A stretch of DNA of 9,232 nucleotides. Origin: Deltaproteobacteria bacterium (lineage in GTDB: Bacteria; Desulfobacterota; Binatia; UBA9968). The position numbers and the translations under genes were made by a program. Under the pieces are notes generated by a model. That model made no database searches. It was not told the origin of the DNA and was given only the letters and a program-made list of their open reading frames with translations. The stretch is taken from contig VBLN01000048.1 of the NCBI GenBank assembly GCA_005878685.1, forward strand, positions 1-9,232, in the 5' to 3' direction. Shown here in pieces: positions 1-5,107 of the stretch (positions are counted from its first letter, which is position 1; every line of letters begins with the position of its first letter).

Positions 1-236
1 CGGTCCAGCACCTTGAACCACCCGGACAGGTTGAGGTCCCGAACTATGGTATCCGCTATCCCTTCAGAGAGTTTTTTTGTGTCATCACTCTGTCCGAGGT
101 TTTTAAGCGGCGAAACCGCGATCGGATAGCGCTCGGCGCCCGGCCCGACGATCAATCCCTTCACCTGCGCGTTGAGCGAAGTTAGGGAAGTAAGAATTCC
201 AAGAATTGCTCCAAGAAAAATTTTTAACTTCATCAT
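1..236 (-). CDS. tolB: TolB, N-terminal part (runs off left edge)
   Basis: Periplasmic beta-propeller protein of the Tol-Pal system; in the family it binds Pal and the TolA C-terminal domain and helps outer-membrane constriction at division. About 79 residues are visible. They begin with a Sec signal peptide (basic MMKLK, then a hydrophobic stretch, likely cleavage after LNA before Q). Next comes the start of the TolB N-terminal domain, with IAVSPLKNLG and the typical IADTIVRDLNLSGWFKVLDR ending. The start lies one base after the stop of the tolA-like gene, with AGGTGG five bases before the first of two adjacent ATG codons (234-236 or 231-233). It is the last visible gene of the tolQRAB operon. 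The beta-propeller itself lies outside the window. The family call is firm because both the motif and the operon position agree. Confidence 0.93.
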   Translation of the reverse strand, partial: MMKLKIFLGAILGILTSLTSLNAQVKGLIVGPGAERYPIAVSPLKNLGQSDDTKKLSEGIADTIVRDLNLSGWFKVLD

Positions 237-237
237 T

Positions 238-462
238 CTAACCACCTGCTAGATCCTTAGGTCTGAAGGTCAACTCCACGTCCATAAAATCCTTCCGGTA
301 ACTCTCTGGCGGCGGCGGCAAAGGATTCGCCTTGCTGACCGCCCTAAAGACCGAATCGTCGTAGGAGGGATCACCCGACCGCTTCACGATTTTAAGGCCC
401 GTAATCTCGCCGTTTTCCTGGATGCCAAAGCGCACGGTCACTTCCAAATCGCCCAGGCCCAA
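238..462 (-). pseudogene. Detached TonB/TolA C-terminal domain (-1 frame continuation of the tolA-like gene)
   Basis: This frame encodes most of a TonB_C/TolA-III fold: DLEVTVRFGIQENGEI, then KRSGDPSYDDSVFRAV, then the PLPPPPESYRKDF segment and DVELTFRP. These are the conserved beta strands, the SG..D motif and the proline run of the family. The frame is open from base 507 downward but has no convincing own start: TTG 462-460 is the first usual start codon and would begin in mid-domain. It therefore almost certainly belongs to the preceding open frame. Joining them needs a -1 shift, equivalent to one base missing here. Because the strongly conserved WAW of the zero frame and DLEV of the -1 frame nearly abut, the break lies at about 441-465. 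The stop TAG is at 240-238, one base before tolB. Confidence 0.8.
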
Positions 463-1109
463 CGGTCTCGGATCAAACCCAGCATCCGATTGTGGTAGGC
501 GATAAATTCAATGCCCTTAACGATCCCTCCTCCCCGCCCTCCCTCACCGAGCGACGCGGCCCCCTCGCCTTCTCCTGAGCGCGAGCTCATTCCTTCCGTC
601 TTTTTCCCTTGCTCCGCGCGACTCCGCACCCTCTCCATAGCCGATTGAATCAGCCGCTCGCGCACCTTCTGCGGCAAGGCCTTCTCGGCCGAAGACTCCT
701 TTTGAACCTCTTTCTTAACTTCTTTTTTAACTTCCTTTTTAGATTCCTTGAGAGCGAGTTTCTCCCGCGCCTTGTCGGGGATCTCTACCGTCTTCTTCTT
801 AGCTTCCTCGACTTGAGGTTTAGGCTCTGCCTTTTTGGTCTCTTTTGTCGTCTGAGCCGCCGGTGGTGCACCTGGGTTCAAAACTTGCCCGCCACCGATT
901 TTTTCCCCGCCCACGAGATCAACCGTGTAGACCGGATAGGAAGGGGCTCGGCGGGTCGGAAAATAAGGAATCATGAAAAGGCTAGCGATCAGTGTCATGT
1001 GGACCAGACCGGACAAAAGAATCCATCGCCAAAGATTCCTCCCTCCTTCTTCCAAAGAGCGGAGGGCGTCCTCCAGTAAAATTTCCCCGGAAGTCCAGCG
1101 ATCTGCCAT
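438..1109 (-). CDS. tolA: TolA/TonB-like energy transducer, N-terminal and linker part, truncated by frameshift
   Basis: Inner-membrane anchored arm that transmits TolQ-TolR motion across the periplasm. The 223-residue frame shows a short cytoplasmic segment and one membrane helix at about 29-49 with a conserved-type His37 (LVHMTL). A Pro/Lys/Glu/Ala-rich helical linker follows at about 80-165, including a three-fold KKEV repeat at 123-135. After a Gly/Ser-rich hinge at 175-196 comes the beginning of the C-terminal domain (AYHNRMLGLIRDRWAWA, 204-220). The frame then stops three codons later at TGA 440-438. The rest of the domain continues in the -1 frame (separate entry). The start ATG 1107-1109 directly follows the tolR stop and has GAGGG upstream. 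As read, the protein would lack most of the domain that contacts TolB and Pal. This is either a real mutation, a base-call error or recoding; the fused product would be about 290 residues. Confidence 0.85.
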   Translation of the reverse strand: MADRWTSGEILLEDALRSLEEGGRNLWRWILLSGLVHMTLIASLFMIPYFPTRRAPSYPVYTVDLVGGEKIGGGQVLNPGAPPAAQTTKETKKAEPKPQVEEAKKKTVEIPDKAREKLALKESKKEVKKEVKKEVQKESSAEKALPQKVRERLIQSAMERVRSRAEQGKKTEGMSSRSGEGEGAASLGEGGRGGGIVKGIEFIAYHNRMLGLIRDRWAWAIWK

Positions 1110-1553
1110 TTAGCCCTCTTCTCGACGTGTGGGTTGCGTGACCACAGGTTGCGTCACCATGCCAAGTCTCTCAATACCCGCCTGTTTCACCTCCGCAACG
1201 ACTTTCATGACCACGCCGTAGCGGACATCCTGATCGGCTCGGAGATAGACTTCCCTACTCTGCTGGAGTTGTCGAATCGCCCGAAGCTTCTGCCCCAATT
1301 CTTCCAGCTTCATCGGGTTATCGTTGAGATAGATCCCGCCATTGCGGGTCATCGCTACAACTAGCTGCTCTTCCTTTCCCTGAATCGCCCCGGCCTTGGT
1401 CTGAGGCAGATTGACCTGCACCCCTTGCTGAATGATCGGGGCCGTCACCATGAAAATCACCAGCAGCACCAGCATGACATCGACTAGAGGGGTCACATTG
1501 ATTTGAGAGATCGTGGTCGTTCCATTTTGTCGGGACGAAAAGTCCACAGCCAT
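1110..1553 (-). CDS. tolR: TolR / ExbD-family biopolymer transport protein
   Basis: Inner-membrane proton-channel subunit that works with TolQ to energise the TolA arm. The protein has 147 residues, normal for the family. It has a short cytoplasmic N-terminus ending in INVTPLVDVMLVLLVIFMV, which is the ExbD/TolR signature with a single membrane helix at about 22-40. Asp25 corresponds to the proton-conducting aspartate of ExbD/TolR. A periplasmic domain at 45-135 follows, with the typical NLP, LVVAMTRNGGIYLND and VYLRADQDVRYG segments. The start ATG 1551-1553 has GGAGA six bases upstream. The stop is immediately adjacent to the tolA start, so translation is probably coupled. Unusually for this operon, a 78-base palindromic spacer separates it from tolQ. 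Confidence 0.95.
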   Translation of the reverse strand: MAVDFSSRQNGTTTISQINVTPLVDVMLVLLVIFMVTAPIIQQGVQVNLPQTKAGAIQGKEEQLVVAMTRNGGIYLNDNPMKLEELGQKLRAIRQLQQSREVYLRADQDVRYGVVMKVVAEVKQAGIERLGMVTQPVVTQPTRREEG

Positions 1554-1558
1554 AAAAT

Positions 1559-1631
1559 TCTCCGAGGCGAGAGTCGCGAGGCAACAGGCATGAGTTTATC
1601 TCGCTCACGCCTTGCGCCTAAAGCCTCACGC
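1559..1631 (-). repeat. Palindromic GC-rich spacer between tolQ and tolR
   Basis: The 78-base gap contains two near copies of GGCGTGAG (read on the minus strand) close to the tolQ stop. An imperfect inverted repeat follows: GGCGCAAGGCGTGAG (1605-1619 region) against CTCATGCCTGTTGCC, matching at about 11 of 15 positions, with a loop of about 9 bases. It resembles a short mobile or REP-like palindrome inserted between two genes that usually abut. It could also act as an RNA hairpin that tunes the tolQ:tolR ratio. No coding content was recognised. Confidence 0.5.
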
Positions 1632-2372
1632 CTATTTCAAGAAATGACGCTCCGCAATATTTAAAAATTCATGCGCGAAATTATCCATGTCTGCAGCCAA
1701 GACTTTGATTCGTTGAGCAAAGTGATTGTAGGCCATAACCGCAGGGATGGCCGCCGCCAGACCCGCCGCAGTCGCCACCAGCGCTTCGGCAATGCCCGGA
1801 GCTACGGCTTGGATGCTGGAGGAGTGGGTCACGCTCAAGCCCCGGAAGGCGTTCATAATTCCCCAGACCGTGCCGAACAGGCCGATGAACGGCGTCGTGC
1901 TTGCAGTCGTCGCCAAGAAGGTAAGAGCCTTTTCTAATTTAGTGATCTCTACGCTCGTGGCGCGCTTCATGGCGCGAGTCACGTTATCGACGCCGCTGAG
2001 CTCCGTGGTGAATCCCTCTCCGGGCGAATTCTCCTTCTTGCTCCGGGACACCCGAAGCAACTCTTCATATCCCGCCCGGAAGACCTGAGCCACTGGGCTC
2101 GATTGGAGCTCTCGGCTGGCATCGTGGATCGCGGAGAGATTGCGACTCTCCCAAAAGATCTCGGTGAATTTATCAGATTGACCCTTGGCCGTTTGCACTT
2201 CGCGGTATTTGTAGAAAATAATGCCCCAGCTCACCACGGAAAAGAGAACCAGAAGATAGAGCACGGCTTGAACCACCGGCCCGGATCCCCTCACGAAGTC
2301 TAGAATCCCTTGCTGCTGGGGCGGCGCGAACTCTGTTTGCGCCAATAGTTGCAGAAGCCAAAGCGAGGACAT
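1632..2372 (-). CDS. tolQ: TolQ / ExbB-family (MotA/TolQ/ExbB) proton channel protein
   Basis: Scaffold of the proton-driven TolQ-TolR motor in the inner membrane. Read from ATG 2370-2372 it has 246 residues. The first membrane helix is at about 33-53 (VVQAVLYLLVLFSVVSWG). A cytoplasmic loop with the ExbB/TolQ region LEKALTFLATTASTTPFIGL follows; membrane helices 2 and 3 are at about 150-172 and 193-216. The family motifs PFIGLFGTVWGIMNAF and GIAEALVATAAGL are both present. A TTG at 2382-2384 would add four residues (MESP). ATG is preferred by codon type, although neither site has a strong Shine-Dalgarno. It is the first gene of the minus-strand tolQRAB operon and lies directly behind a near-consensus promoter. 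Confidence 0.95.
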   Translation of the reverse strand: MSSLWLLQLLAQTEFAPPQQQGILDFVRGSGPVVQAVLYLLVLFSVVSWGIIFYKYREVQTAKGQSDKFTEIFWESRNLSAIHDASRELQSSPVAQVFRAGYEELLRVSRSKKENSPGEGFTTELSGVDNVTRAMKRATSVEITKLEKALTFLATTASTTPFIGLFGTVWGIMNAFRGLSVTHSSSIQAVAPGIAEALVATAAGLAAAIPAVMAYNHFAQRIKVLAADMDNFAHEFLNIAERHFLK

Positions 2373-2393
2373 TGGAGATTCCAAGGAACCTAG

Positions 2394-2422
2394 TTGAAAA
2401 AATATTATAAGCTCTGTATTTA
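2394..2422 (+). promoter_or_regulatory. Possible weak promoter for pgk-tpiA-secG
   Basis: TTGAAA (2394-2399), a 17-base spacer and TATTTA (2417-2422) lie on the plus strand within the same AT-rich patch as the tolQ promoter. The -35 box is good and the -10 box poor. TATAAG at 2406-2411 is an alternative -10 without a -35 match. If real, polymerases for the two directions would compete for overlapping DNA. Confidence 0.25.
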
Positions 2423-2431
2423 GTTAGTCAA
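2404..2431 (-). promoter_or_regulatory. Sigma-70-type promoter for tolQRAB
   Basis: On the minus strand TTGACT (2431-2426) and a perfect TATAAT (2409-2404) are separated by 16 bases. The predicted transcript start is near 2397, giving a leader of about 25 bases to the tolQ ATG. This is the best promoter match in the window and sits exactly where a divergent tolQ promoter should be. Confidence 0.7.
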
Positions 2432-2461
2432 ACAAGAAACTTTGAAAGAACCGACATATCC

Positions 2462-3634
2462 ATGATTCGCAGAGTCGAGGAGCTTGAACTAGAAGGCAAA
2501 AGGGTTTTCGTTCGGGTCGATTTCAATGTTCCTATCGTCCAGGGCAGGATCGCGGAGACGCACCGAATCGACAGCGCGCTGCCCACCTTGAAGCTCATAG
2601 CTGCCAAAGCCAAAAAACTTCTGATCGCTTCCCATTTGGGACGGCCGGGAGGCAAGAAGGATCCGAAATCGAGCCTTGCGCCGCTGCGCGAGTATCTCGA
2701 GCGATCCCTGGGCCAACCCGTGACCTTAGCGCCGGACTGCATCGGAGCTGAAGTCCAGGCTCTCGTGACCGAACCGCACCATAAAATGATCTTGCTCGAA
2801 AATCTCCGCTTTCACAAGGAGGAAGAAGAGAATAATCCCGCCTTTTCTCAGGCCCTGGCTTCCCTGGCGGATGTCTACGTCAACGATGCCTTCGGGACCG
2901 CACATCGGGCGCATGCGTCAACGGCAGGCATGGTCCGTTTCTTTAAAGCCAAGGGAGCAGGCCTGCTGCTCCAGAAGGAACTCGACTACCTCGGCAGAGC
3001 GCTCTCGAATCCTGAAAAACCTTTTGTCGCCATTCTCGGTGGAGCCAAGGTTTCAGACAAAATCGGCGTGCTGAGAAACCTGCTCGCCAAAGTAAGCGCG
3101 CTTTTGATCGGCGGAGGAATGGCCTACACGTTTCTCAAGGCTCAAGGGTTCCCCACGGGCAAATCTCTGGTGGAGGAAGACCGAGTCTCCGTGGCGAACG
3201 AGATCATGACGCGCGCAAAAAGCCTCAGCGTTTCGATCCTTCTGCCGGTAGATCATGTAGCGGCCAAAGAGATCAAAGAGAAACCCATCACCACCGAGTC
3301 GAGCATTCCGCCGGACTATATGGGACTGGATATCGGGCCGAAGACGGTGTCGCAGTTCACCCAAGAAATCCTGGCGGCGAAGATGGTGCTCTGGAACGGC
3401 CCGGTCGGTCTGTTTGAAGAAGAGCCCTTCAGCGGCGGCACCCGCTCGATCGCCGAAGCTTTGGCCAAGTCCCGGGCGGTCAGCATCGTCGCAGGAGGAG
3501 AGACAGTGGCTGCGGTGCGACAAGCCGGAGTCGAAGAGAGAATCACCCACCTCTCTACCGGCGGCGGCGCCACGCTTGAGTTTCTCGAGGGAAGAAAACT
3601 TCCGGGCATCGAAGCGCTCGAGGAAGAGGGATGA
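2462..3634 (+). CDS. pgk: Phosphoglycerate kinase
   Basis: Cytosolic enzyme converting 1,3-bisphosphoglycerate and ADP to 3-phosphoglycerate and ATP, reversibly. It has 390 residues, full length for a bacterial PGK. N-domain substrate site: RVDFNVP (18-24), HRIDSALPT with Arg36, SHLGRP (57-62), ENLRFH with Arg116, and AHRAHAS with Arg149. C-domain nucleotide site: [10 protein letters not shown] (191-200), WNGPVGLFE (311-319), GGET (345-348) and STGGGA (365-370). The phosphate-site loop reads AGGET, where the family usually has GGGDT or GGGDS: an Asp-to-Glu change next to the metal-nucleotide site, probably tolerated. ATG 2462 has only a weak purine stretch upstream (GAAAGAA, rather distant). 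The stop overlaps the tpiA start by 4 bases. GAPDH, often upstream of pgk, is replaced here by the divergent Tol operon. Confidence 0.97.
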   Translation: MIRRVEELELEGKRVFVRVDFNVPIVQGRIAETHRIDSALPTLKLIAAKAKKLLIASHLGRPGGKKDPKSSLAPLREYLERSLGQPVTLAPDCIGAEVQALVTEPHHKMILLENLRFHKEEEENNPAFSQALASLADVYVNDAFGTAHRAHASTAGMVRFFKAKGAGLLLQKELDYLGRALSNPEKPFVAILGGAKVSDKIGVLRNLLAKVSALLIGGGMAYTFLKAQGFPTGKSLVEEDRVSVANEIMTRAKSLSVSILLPVDHVAAKEIKEKPITTESSIPPDYMGLDIGPKTVSQFTQEILAAKMVLWNGPVGLFEEEPFSGGTRSIAEALAKSRAVSIVAGGETVAAVRQAGVEERITHLSTGGGATLEFLEGRKLPGIEALEEEG

Positions 3635-4383
3635 AACCCCTCGTCGTCGGCAACTGGAAAATGCACGGCACGCAACATGAGGCCGTCGCCCTCGCCCGGG
3701 AGGTGCTAAAAGGGCTAAGGGGCCGCCGGCGCGTAGACGTTGTTCTCGCTCCTCCTTTCACGGCCCTCGGGCCGGTGCGCAAGACGCTTCGCGGAAGCGC
3801 TCTCCGTCTGGCCGGACAGAACGTTCATTGGGAGGAACAAGGGGCCTTTACGGGCGAAATCAGTGCGAAGATGTTGCGGGAACTTGGATGCCATTTTGCG
3901 ATCGTGGGCCATTCGGAAAGGCGACGCCTGTTTAACGAAACCGACCAGACGGTGGCGAAGAAGCTGGCAGCTTGCCTCCGTTCGGGCCTGCGACCCATCC
4001 TCTGCGTGGGAGAAACCCTCGAGCAAAGAAACGCAGGGGCGACGAGGCGAGTGATCACTCGTCAGCTCCGGATCGCATTGAAGGGGATGACGAAAGATGC
4101 TATAGAAAAAATTGAAATCGCCTATGAGCCGGTCTGGGCGATCGGTACGGGCCGCAACGCGACGCCGGAGCAGGCAAGCCGGGCTCACGCTACTATTCGC
4201 AGGATGCTCAAGAAACTCTTTGGAACAAAGCGAGCCGAGCAGACGCGAATCCTTTACGGCGGCAGCGTGCGTGCCGATAACGCTGGCGAGCTGGCATGCG
4301 CGAGGGAAGTCAACGGTCTCCTGGTAGGCGGCGCGAGCCTCAAAGCAAAGGATTTTCTCAGCATCATCGGAAATTTCTCCTAG
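3631..4383 (+). CDS. tpiA: Triose-phosphate isomerase
   Basis: Cytosolic TIM-barrel enzyme interconverting dihydroxyacetone phosphate and glyceraldehyde 3-phosphate. It has 250 residues, normal length. Catalytic residues are all present: Asn8 and Lys10 in GNWKM, His94 in IVGHSERR, and Glu166 in AYEPVWAIGTG, which also begins the mobile loop 6. The phosphate-binding ILYGGSV (207-213) and LVGGASL (231-237) segments are intact. The ATG overlaps the pgk stop as ATGA, so translational coupling with pgk is likely. The upstream end of pgk (GAGGAAGAGGG) supplies the ribosome-binding sequence. secG follows after 7 bases. Confidence 0.97.
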   Translation: MKPLVVGNWKMHGTQHEAVALAREVLKGLRGRRRVDVVLAPPFTALGPVRKTLRGSALRLAGQNVHWEEQGAFTGEISAKMLRELGCHFAIVGHSERRRLFNETDQTVAKKLAACLRSGLRPILCVGETLEQRNAGATRRVITRQLRIALKGMTKDAIEKIEIAYEPVWAIGTGRNATPEQASRAHATIRRMLKKLFGTKRAEQTRILYGGSVRADNAGELACAREVNGLLVGGASLKAKDFLSIIGNFS

Positions 4384-4390
4384 GGCAGCT

Positions 4391-4780
4391 ATGATCACGC
4401 TGATCACCATCCTTCACATTGTCGTCAGTATAGGGCTCATTTTCGTCGTGTTGCTTCAGACCGGCAAGGGAGCGGACATCGGCGCAGTATTTGGCGGCTC
4501 AAGCTCCACCATCTTTGGCAGCAGCGGCGCCGGGAATTTCCTGACGCGGCTCACCACCGGGATGGCGATTGTCTTTATGATCACGTCTCTCACTCTGGGA
4601 TATTTTTCGGGTAGAAAATCGGGTGGCAGCCTCTTTGATACCCGTGTGCCTCAAGCGGAGCAGCCGGCCCGACAACAGGCTAGCCCACCGCTCCGTCCCG
4701 CGCAGCCGGGAACAGGTCCAGCGCCACAGTCCCCGGCACAACCGGCCGCGCCGCAACCCGAAAAGCCCTCAACACCCTGA
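4391..4780 (+). CDS. secG: Preprotein translocase subunit SecG
   Basis: Small membrane subunit of the SecYEG channel that assists SecA-driven export. The first 75 residues match SecG. Helix 1 is at about 3-23 (ITILHIVVSIGLIFVVLLQ), then comes the conserved cytoplasmic QTGKGADIGAVFGGSSSTIFGSSGAGNFL segment (positions 23-51), and helix 2 is at about 55-71. The tail from about 80 to 129 is rich in Pro, Gln and Ala and looks disordered, a common extension outside enteric bacteria. AGGG lies 6 bases before the ATG and 7 bases separate it from the tpiA stop, so it belongs to the pgk-tpiA-secG transcript. Confidence 0.96.
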   Translation: MITLITILHIVVSIGLIFVVLLQTGKGADIGAVFGGSSSTIFGSSGAGNFLTRLTTGMAIVFMITSLTLGYFSGRKSGGSLFDTRVPQAEQPARQQASPPLRPAQPGTGPAPQSPAQPAAPQPEKPSTP

Positions 4781-4790
4781 CATGACTTGT

Positions 4791-4858
4791 GAGTTTTTAC
4801 TTTTTAGCGTTGAGTTGTGAGTTGTAGTTAAAAACTCGAAACTAAGCACTCAAAACTG
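4791..4858. repeat. AT-rich palindromic intergenic element (copy A)
   Basis: Between secG and the tRNA lies a low-complexity patch built of repeated GAGTT/AACTC words. GAGTTTTTA (4791-4799) and TAAAAACTC (4829-4837) form a perfect 9-base inverted repeat. The word GTTGTGAGTT (4814-4823) recurs inverted at 6879-6888, and on the minus strand AGTTTCGAGTTT followed by TAACTA parallels the element at 6842-6900. It does not look like a terminator, because no T-run follows the stem. It is probably one copy of a dispersed intergenic repeat. Confidence 0.55.
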
Positions 4859-4867
4859 TTTTGACGT

Positions 4868-4954
4868 GCGAGGATGGCGGAATCGGCAGACGCGCTAGTT
4901 TGAGGGGCTAGTGCCAGAGATGGCGTGGGGGTTCAAATCCCCCTCCTCGCACCA
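4868..4954 (+). tRNA. tRNA-Leu (anticodon GAG), CCA encoded
   Basis: A complete class II tRNA. The acceptor arm is GCGAGGA (4868-4874) paired with TCCTCGC (4944-4950), followed by discriminator A and an encoded CCA (4952-4954). The D-arm region carries GCGGAATCGGCAGAC. The anticodon stem CTAGT/GCTAG encloses TTGAGGG, giving U33 and anticodon GAG, which reads CUC and CUU leucine codons. A long variable arm (GCC paired with GGC) is present, as expected for Leu. The T arm is GGGGG/CCCCC around TTCAAAT. It follows secG by 87 bases; secG next to tRNA-Leu(GAG) is also the arrangement in E. coli (secG-leuU). Confidence 0.97.
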
Positions 4955-4963
4955 CTCCTCGCA
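4943..4963 (+). repeat. 9-base direct repeat of the tRNA-Leu 3' end
   Basis: CTCCTCGCA occurs at 4943-4951 as the end of the tRNA acceptor arm and again at 4955-4963, separated only by the CCA remainder. A tandem copy of a tRNA 3' end can be an att-like scar of an integration or deletion, but nine bases is short and no integrase is in view. Confidence 0.35.
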
Positions 4964-4969
4964 TTATTC

Positions 4970-4999
4970 TTGACGCTCTCCCAACAGTTGTGCCAATAT
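4970..4999 (+). promoter_or_regulatory. Possible weak promoter after tRNA-Leu
   Basis: TTGACG (4970-4975), an 18-base spacer and CAATAT (4994-4999) form a poor sigma-70-like pair. If used, transcription would begin near 5006 and produce a leader of about 100 bases that includes the terminator at 5059-5096 before the kinase start. The -10 match is weak, so this is only a candidate. Confidence 0.2.
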
Positions 5000-5058
5000 C
5001 TGCGGGCTAAGTCAGATCCTCGGCTCTCTTTAGAAAGGACAACTTGGACGGATCAACT

Positions 5059-5096
5059 AAGGGCTCGGCTAGATCAAACCTGTCGGGCCCTTTTTT
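5059..5096 (+). terminator. Intrinsic terminator between tRNA-Leu and the kinase gene
   Basis: AAGGGCTCG (5059-5067) pairs with CGGGCCCTT (5084-5092) in a 9-pair stem with one G-T pair and a 16-base loop. A run of six Ts (5091-5096) follows. It would end the pgk-tpiA-secG-tRNA transcript. Only 11 bases separate the T-run from the kinase ATG, so it may also act as an attenuator for the kinase. Confidence 0.8.
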
Positions 5097-5107
5097 ATTG
5101 ACTAATC

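Noticed and set aside
609..1079. 156-codon plus-strand frame rich in Leu/Arg/Phe opposite the tolA-like gene
   Set aside because: Mirror of the Lys/Glu-rich TolA linker; the apparent hydrophobicity is the complement of AAG/GAA codons.
1318..1608. 96-codon minus-strand frame starting in the tolQ-tolR spacer
   Set aside because: Overlaps most of tolR in another frame and resembles no protein; the spacer looks palindromic rather than coding.
3053..3550. 165-codon open frame on the minus strand opposite pgk
   Set aside because: Lies wholly inside a clear pgk coding sequence and shows no protein-like composition.
3715..4410. 231-codon open frame on the minus strand opposite tpiA
   Set aside because: Shadow of tpiA: the plus strand encodes an intact enzyme with all catalytic residues, and the antisense product has no family features.
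5000..5107. Known riboswitch before the kinase
   Set aside because: I compared it by eye with c-di-GMP, glycine, preQ1 and fluoride consensus words and saw no match; only the terminator hairpin is supportable.
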